DNA from: an uncultured Propioniciclava sp.
GTDB lineage: Bacteria > Actinomycetota > Actinomycetes > Propionibacteriales > Propionibacteriaceae
Length of the DNA stretch: 6,278 bases
NCBI GenBank assembly: GCA_937872005.1
Contig: CALMPQ010000099.1
Span: 1-6,278, forward strand
Direction of reading: 5' to 3'
Shown one piece after another: positions 4,808 to 6,278 of the stretch; the first letter of the stretch is position 1; each line of letters begins with the position of its first letter. The notes under the pieces were generated by a model. It saw only the letters and a list, made by a program, of their open reading frames with translations, did not search any database and was not told where the DNA came from. The translations under genes and the position numbers were made by a program.

Positions 4808-5720
4808 TGAGCGACCTCCCCGTGAGGCGGAGGAACACGTCCTCCAGCGACGAGCGCCGCACCAGCGAGGTCAGGGGGTTCAGCCCGCGGCGGTTGATCT
4901 CGTCGAGCAGCGACTCCCCGGCGTCGTCGTAGAGCAGGATGCGGTCGGGGAGCACCTCGATCCGCTCGGTGATCGAGCGCAGCACGCCCTCCATCTCGGC
5001 GTTGCGCGCCGACCCGAACCGCACCTCGACGACTTCCCGGGTCGCGTACTGACGAATGAGCTCTTGGGGCGACCCCTCCGCCACGATCCGGCCCTTGTCG
5101 ATCACGACGAGGCGGTCGCAGAGTTGCTCCGCCTCGTCCATGAAGTGCGTGGTCAGCACGAGGGTGACGCCCTGCTCCTTGAGCCGGAACAGCCGGTCCC
5201 ACAGGATGTGCCGCGCCTGCGGGTCTAGCCCGGTCGTCGGCTCGTCGAGCAGCAGGATGCGTGGCTCGTTGACCAGCCCGCGCGCGATCGTCAGGCGGCG
5301 CTTCATCCCGCCCGACAGAGCCCCCACCTTGGCGTTCGCCTTCTCGGTCAGCTGCGCGAACTCCAACAACTCGTCGGCCTTCGGCCCCAGGTAGCTCAGC
5401 GGCAGCCCGAAGTAGCGCCCGTACACGATGAGGTTGTCGCGGGCGCGCAGTTCCTCGTCCAGCGCGTCCTGCTGCGGCACCACCCCGAGGGACGCCCGCA
5501 CCTCGGGCCCGTGCTCCTCAGGGTCCAGCCCCAGCACCCGCAACGACCCGGACGTGCGCAGCGACGTGCCCCCGATCATCCGCATCGTCGTGGACTTGCC
5601 GGCCCCGTTGGGCCCGAGCAGGCCGAACGACTCACCGGGCGCGACCTCGAACGAGATCGCGTCAACGGCGGTGAAGTCGCCGAACGTCTTGGTGAGCTCG
5701 CGGGCTTCGATCACAGGCAC
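4800..5720 (-). CDS. ABC-2 type exporter ATP-binding protein (DrrA/NodI-like)
   Basis: This is the cytoplasmic ATPase of the exporter, 306 residues from the chosen GTG. All nucleotide-binding motifs are intact: Walker A GPNGAGKST at 36-44, Q-loop PQQD at 82-85, signature LSGGM at 135-139, Walker B ILLLDEP at 155-161, D-loop GLD at 164-166, and H-loop H192. The C-terminal domain (about 215-306) ends in SSLEDVFLRLTGRSL, typical of the DrrA/NodI branch, which works with ABC-2 permeases in export. The frame is open further upstream to a TTG at 5750, but that extension (SGGACRVQR) is unlike the family. A TAGGGT box seven bases before the GTG at 5720 argues for a leaderless start there, giving MPVIEARELTK. 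GTG at 5714 is the other reasonable choice. It is first in the operon, followed by the two permease genes with overlapping ends. Confidence 0.93.
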   Translation of the reverse strand: MPVIEARELTKTFGDFTAVDAISFEVAPGESFGLLGPNGAGKSTTMRMIGGTSLRTSGSLRVLGLDPEEHGPEVRASLGVVPQQDALDEELRARDNLIVYGRYFGLPLSYLGPKADELLEFAQLTEKANAKVGALSGGMKRRLTIARGLVNEPRILLLDEPTTGLDPQARHILWDRLFRLKEQGVTLVLTTHFMDEAEQLCDRLVVIDKGRIVAEGSPQELIRQYATREVVEVRFGSARNAEMEGVLRSITERIEVLPDRILLYDDAGESLLDEINRRGLNPLTSLVRRSSLEDVFLRLTGRSLID

Positions 5721-5727
5721 GCGCTGC

Positions 5728-5733
5728 ACCCTA
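5728..5733 (-). promoter_or_regulatory. -10 box TAGGGT for the ABC exporter operon
   Basis: The minus strand reads TAGGGT, the same hexamer as before the quinone oxidoreductase gene. Seven bases separate it from the GTG at 5720, so the transcript would begin at or one base before the start codon. No Shine-Dalgarno sequence precedes this GTG, in line with a leaderless mRNA. No clear -35 element is seen. Confidence 0.45.
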
Positions 5734-5763
5734 CAAGCCCCCCCTGACAACCCATAGGAGCAT

Positions 5764-5810
5764 CAGAAAAGAACCGCCGGGTGCGTCAGCCCTGCCGCCG
5801 CTCCCGGCGG
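5764..5810 (-). terminator. Probable intrinsic terminator of the DUF1707 gene
   Basis: On the minus strand CCGCCGGG (5810-5803) and CCCGGCGG (5781-5774) are perfect complements, followed at once by TTCTTTTCT. The arms flank the TGA stop codon, so the upstream arm is coding. The 21-base loop is large, and an internal CCGCC/GGCGG pairing competes with the stem. If functional, it separates this gene from the exporter operon, which has its own TAGGGT box just downstream. Confidence 0.5.
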
Positions 5811-6278
5811 CGTTCGCGCCGGACCGCCCGGTCTTCGATGTCGGACGCCTCGATCTCCAGCGGCTGCCCCTCGTGCTTGCGCGCGGAGGCGCCTGCGCCC
5901 AGCCAGGTCAGCAGCACCGGGATGCCGGTGCCGATCATCGGCCAGATCGGCCAGTAGTAGTAGGGCGCGTCCCCGGAGAAGAGCCACGTCGCGACCCAGA
6001 TCACGTTGAACAGGATCGCCAGGCCGATCCACGACCGGATCGCACCATCCTGAACGCGGCGCGCCTTCGCGGCGGGCGTGGTCGGGGGCTTGGGGCGTCC
6101 GACCACCACGATGTCGTCGAGCAGCGGCGTGAGCTCGCCCAGCCGTTTGGCGGCCAGCACGGCACCGAGCCGGTCGGAGTGCTCGAGGGAGTCGAGACGT
6201 CCGTCGGAGAAGGCCGCGTTGATGGCCTCGGCCGCGATGTCGCGGTCGGCGTCGCTGGCCCGCACGTCGGGGTTGCGG
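5786..6278 (-). CDS. DUF1707 and 2TM domain membrane protein, 3' part
   Basis: This is the C-terminal 163 residues of a small membrane protein; the 5' end is beyond the window edge. A GTG at 6265 is the first possible start in the window, but the residues before it, NPD, followed by VRASDADRD, match the usual DUF1707 opening, so the true start is most likely upstream. DUF1707 spans about visible residues 5-57 (GRLDSLEHSDRLGAVLAAKRLGELTPLLDDI); this short helical domain is found mainly in actinobacteria and often sits before membrane segments. A linker is followed by two hydrophobic helices (about 89-107 and 115-134) with YYYWPIWPMIGTG between and into the second, fitting the 2TM domain. The tail is charged (EDRAVRRERRRERRQG). 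The function is unknown for the family. It lies upstream of the exporter operon on the same strand, but a likely terminator and a separate promoter stand between. Confidence 0.88.
   Translation of the reverse strand, partial: RNPDVRASDADRDIAAEAINAAFSDGRLDSLEHSDRLGAVLAAKRLGELTPLLDDIVVVGRPKPPTTPAAKARRVQDGAIRSWIGLAILFNVIWVATWLFSGDAPYYYWPIWPMIGTGIPVLLTWLGAGASARKHEGQPLEIEASDIEDRAVRRERRRERRQG

Overview
The window reads as chromosomal DNA of a high-G+C actinobacterium. The signs are very GC-rich third codon positions, frequent GTG/TTG starts, apparently leaderless genes behind a TAGGGT box, a LytR-CpsA-Psr protein with a Pro/Thr tail, and a DUF1707 protein, a family largely confined to Actinomycetota. 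An Acidimicrobiia-like lineage is my guess from the overall look and is not proven. There is no phage, plasmid, transposase or CRISPR signature, and the gene content is mostly ordinary housekeeping and cell-envelope functions.

Layout, left to right. (1) 1-634: 3' part of a LytR-CpsA-Psr cell-wall glycopolymer transferase gene (+). (2) 654-1103: convergent gene for a two-helix membrane protein with a PH-like cytoplasmic domain (-), whose GTG start lies one base beyond the end of a tRNA-Ser(UGA) gene (1105-1189, -). (3) 1243-2214: divergent, probably leaderless gene for a PIG3-type zinc-free quinone oxidoreductase (+). (4) 2303-2998: a small secreted protein I cannot assign to a family (+). It is preceded by a direct repeat (TCTCAGC-4 nt-TCTCAGC) with the layout of a PhoP/PhoB-type response-regulator site. 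(5) 2999-3149: a convergent intergenic region packed with repeats: 7-bp x2, 13-bp x2, a 75-bp near-perfect palindrome, and a 9-bp x3 repeat carrying three successive in-frame stop codons of the neighbouring gene. (6) 3150-5720: a three-gene minus-strand operon, ATPase then permease then permease, forming a complete DrrAB/NodIJ-like ABC-2 exporter. Its overlapping stop/start junctions and good Shine-Dalgarno sequences suggest translational coupling. (7) 5786-6278: 3' part of a DUF1707 + 2TM membrane-protein gene (-), with a hairpin plus T-rich tract at its stop codon.

Taken together, LCP, the PH-like protein, the secreted protein, the ABC-2 exporter and DUF1707/2TM are all envelope-related, but only the exporter genes form a clear operon. 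I do not see a convincing new multi-gene system. The points most worth checking are the response-regulator-like box before the unassigned secreted protein, the tRNA-Ser/GTG junction (a possible leaderless mRNA made by tRNA 3' processing), and the palindrome with its tandem stop repeat at the convergent junction.
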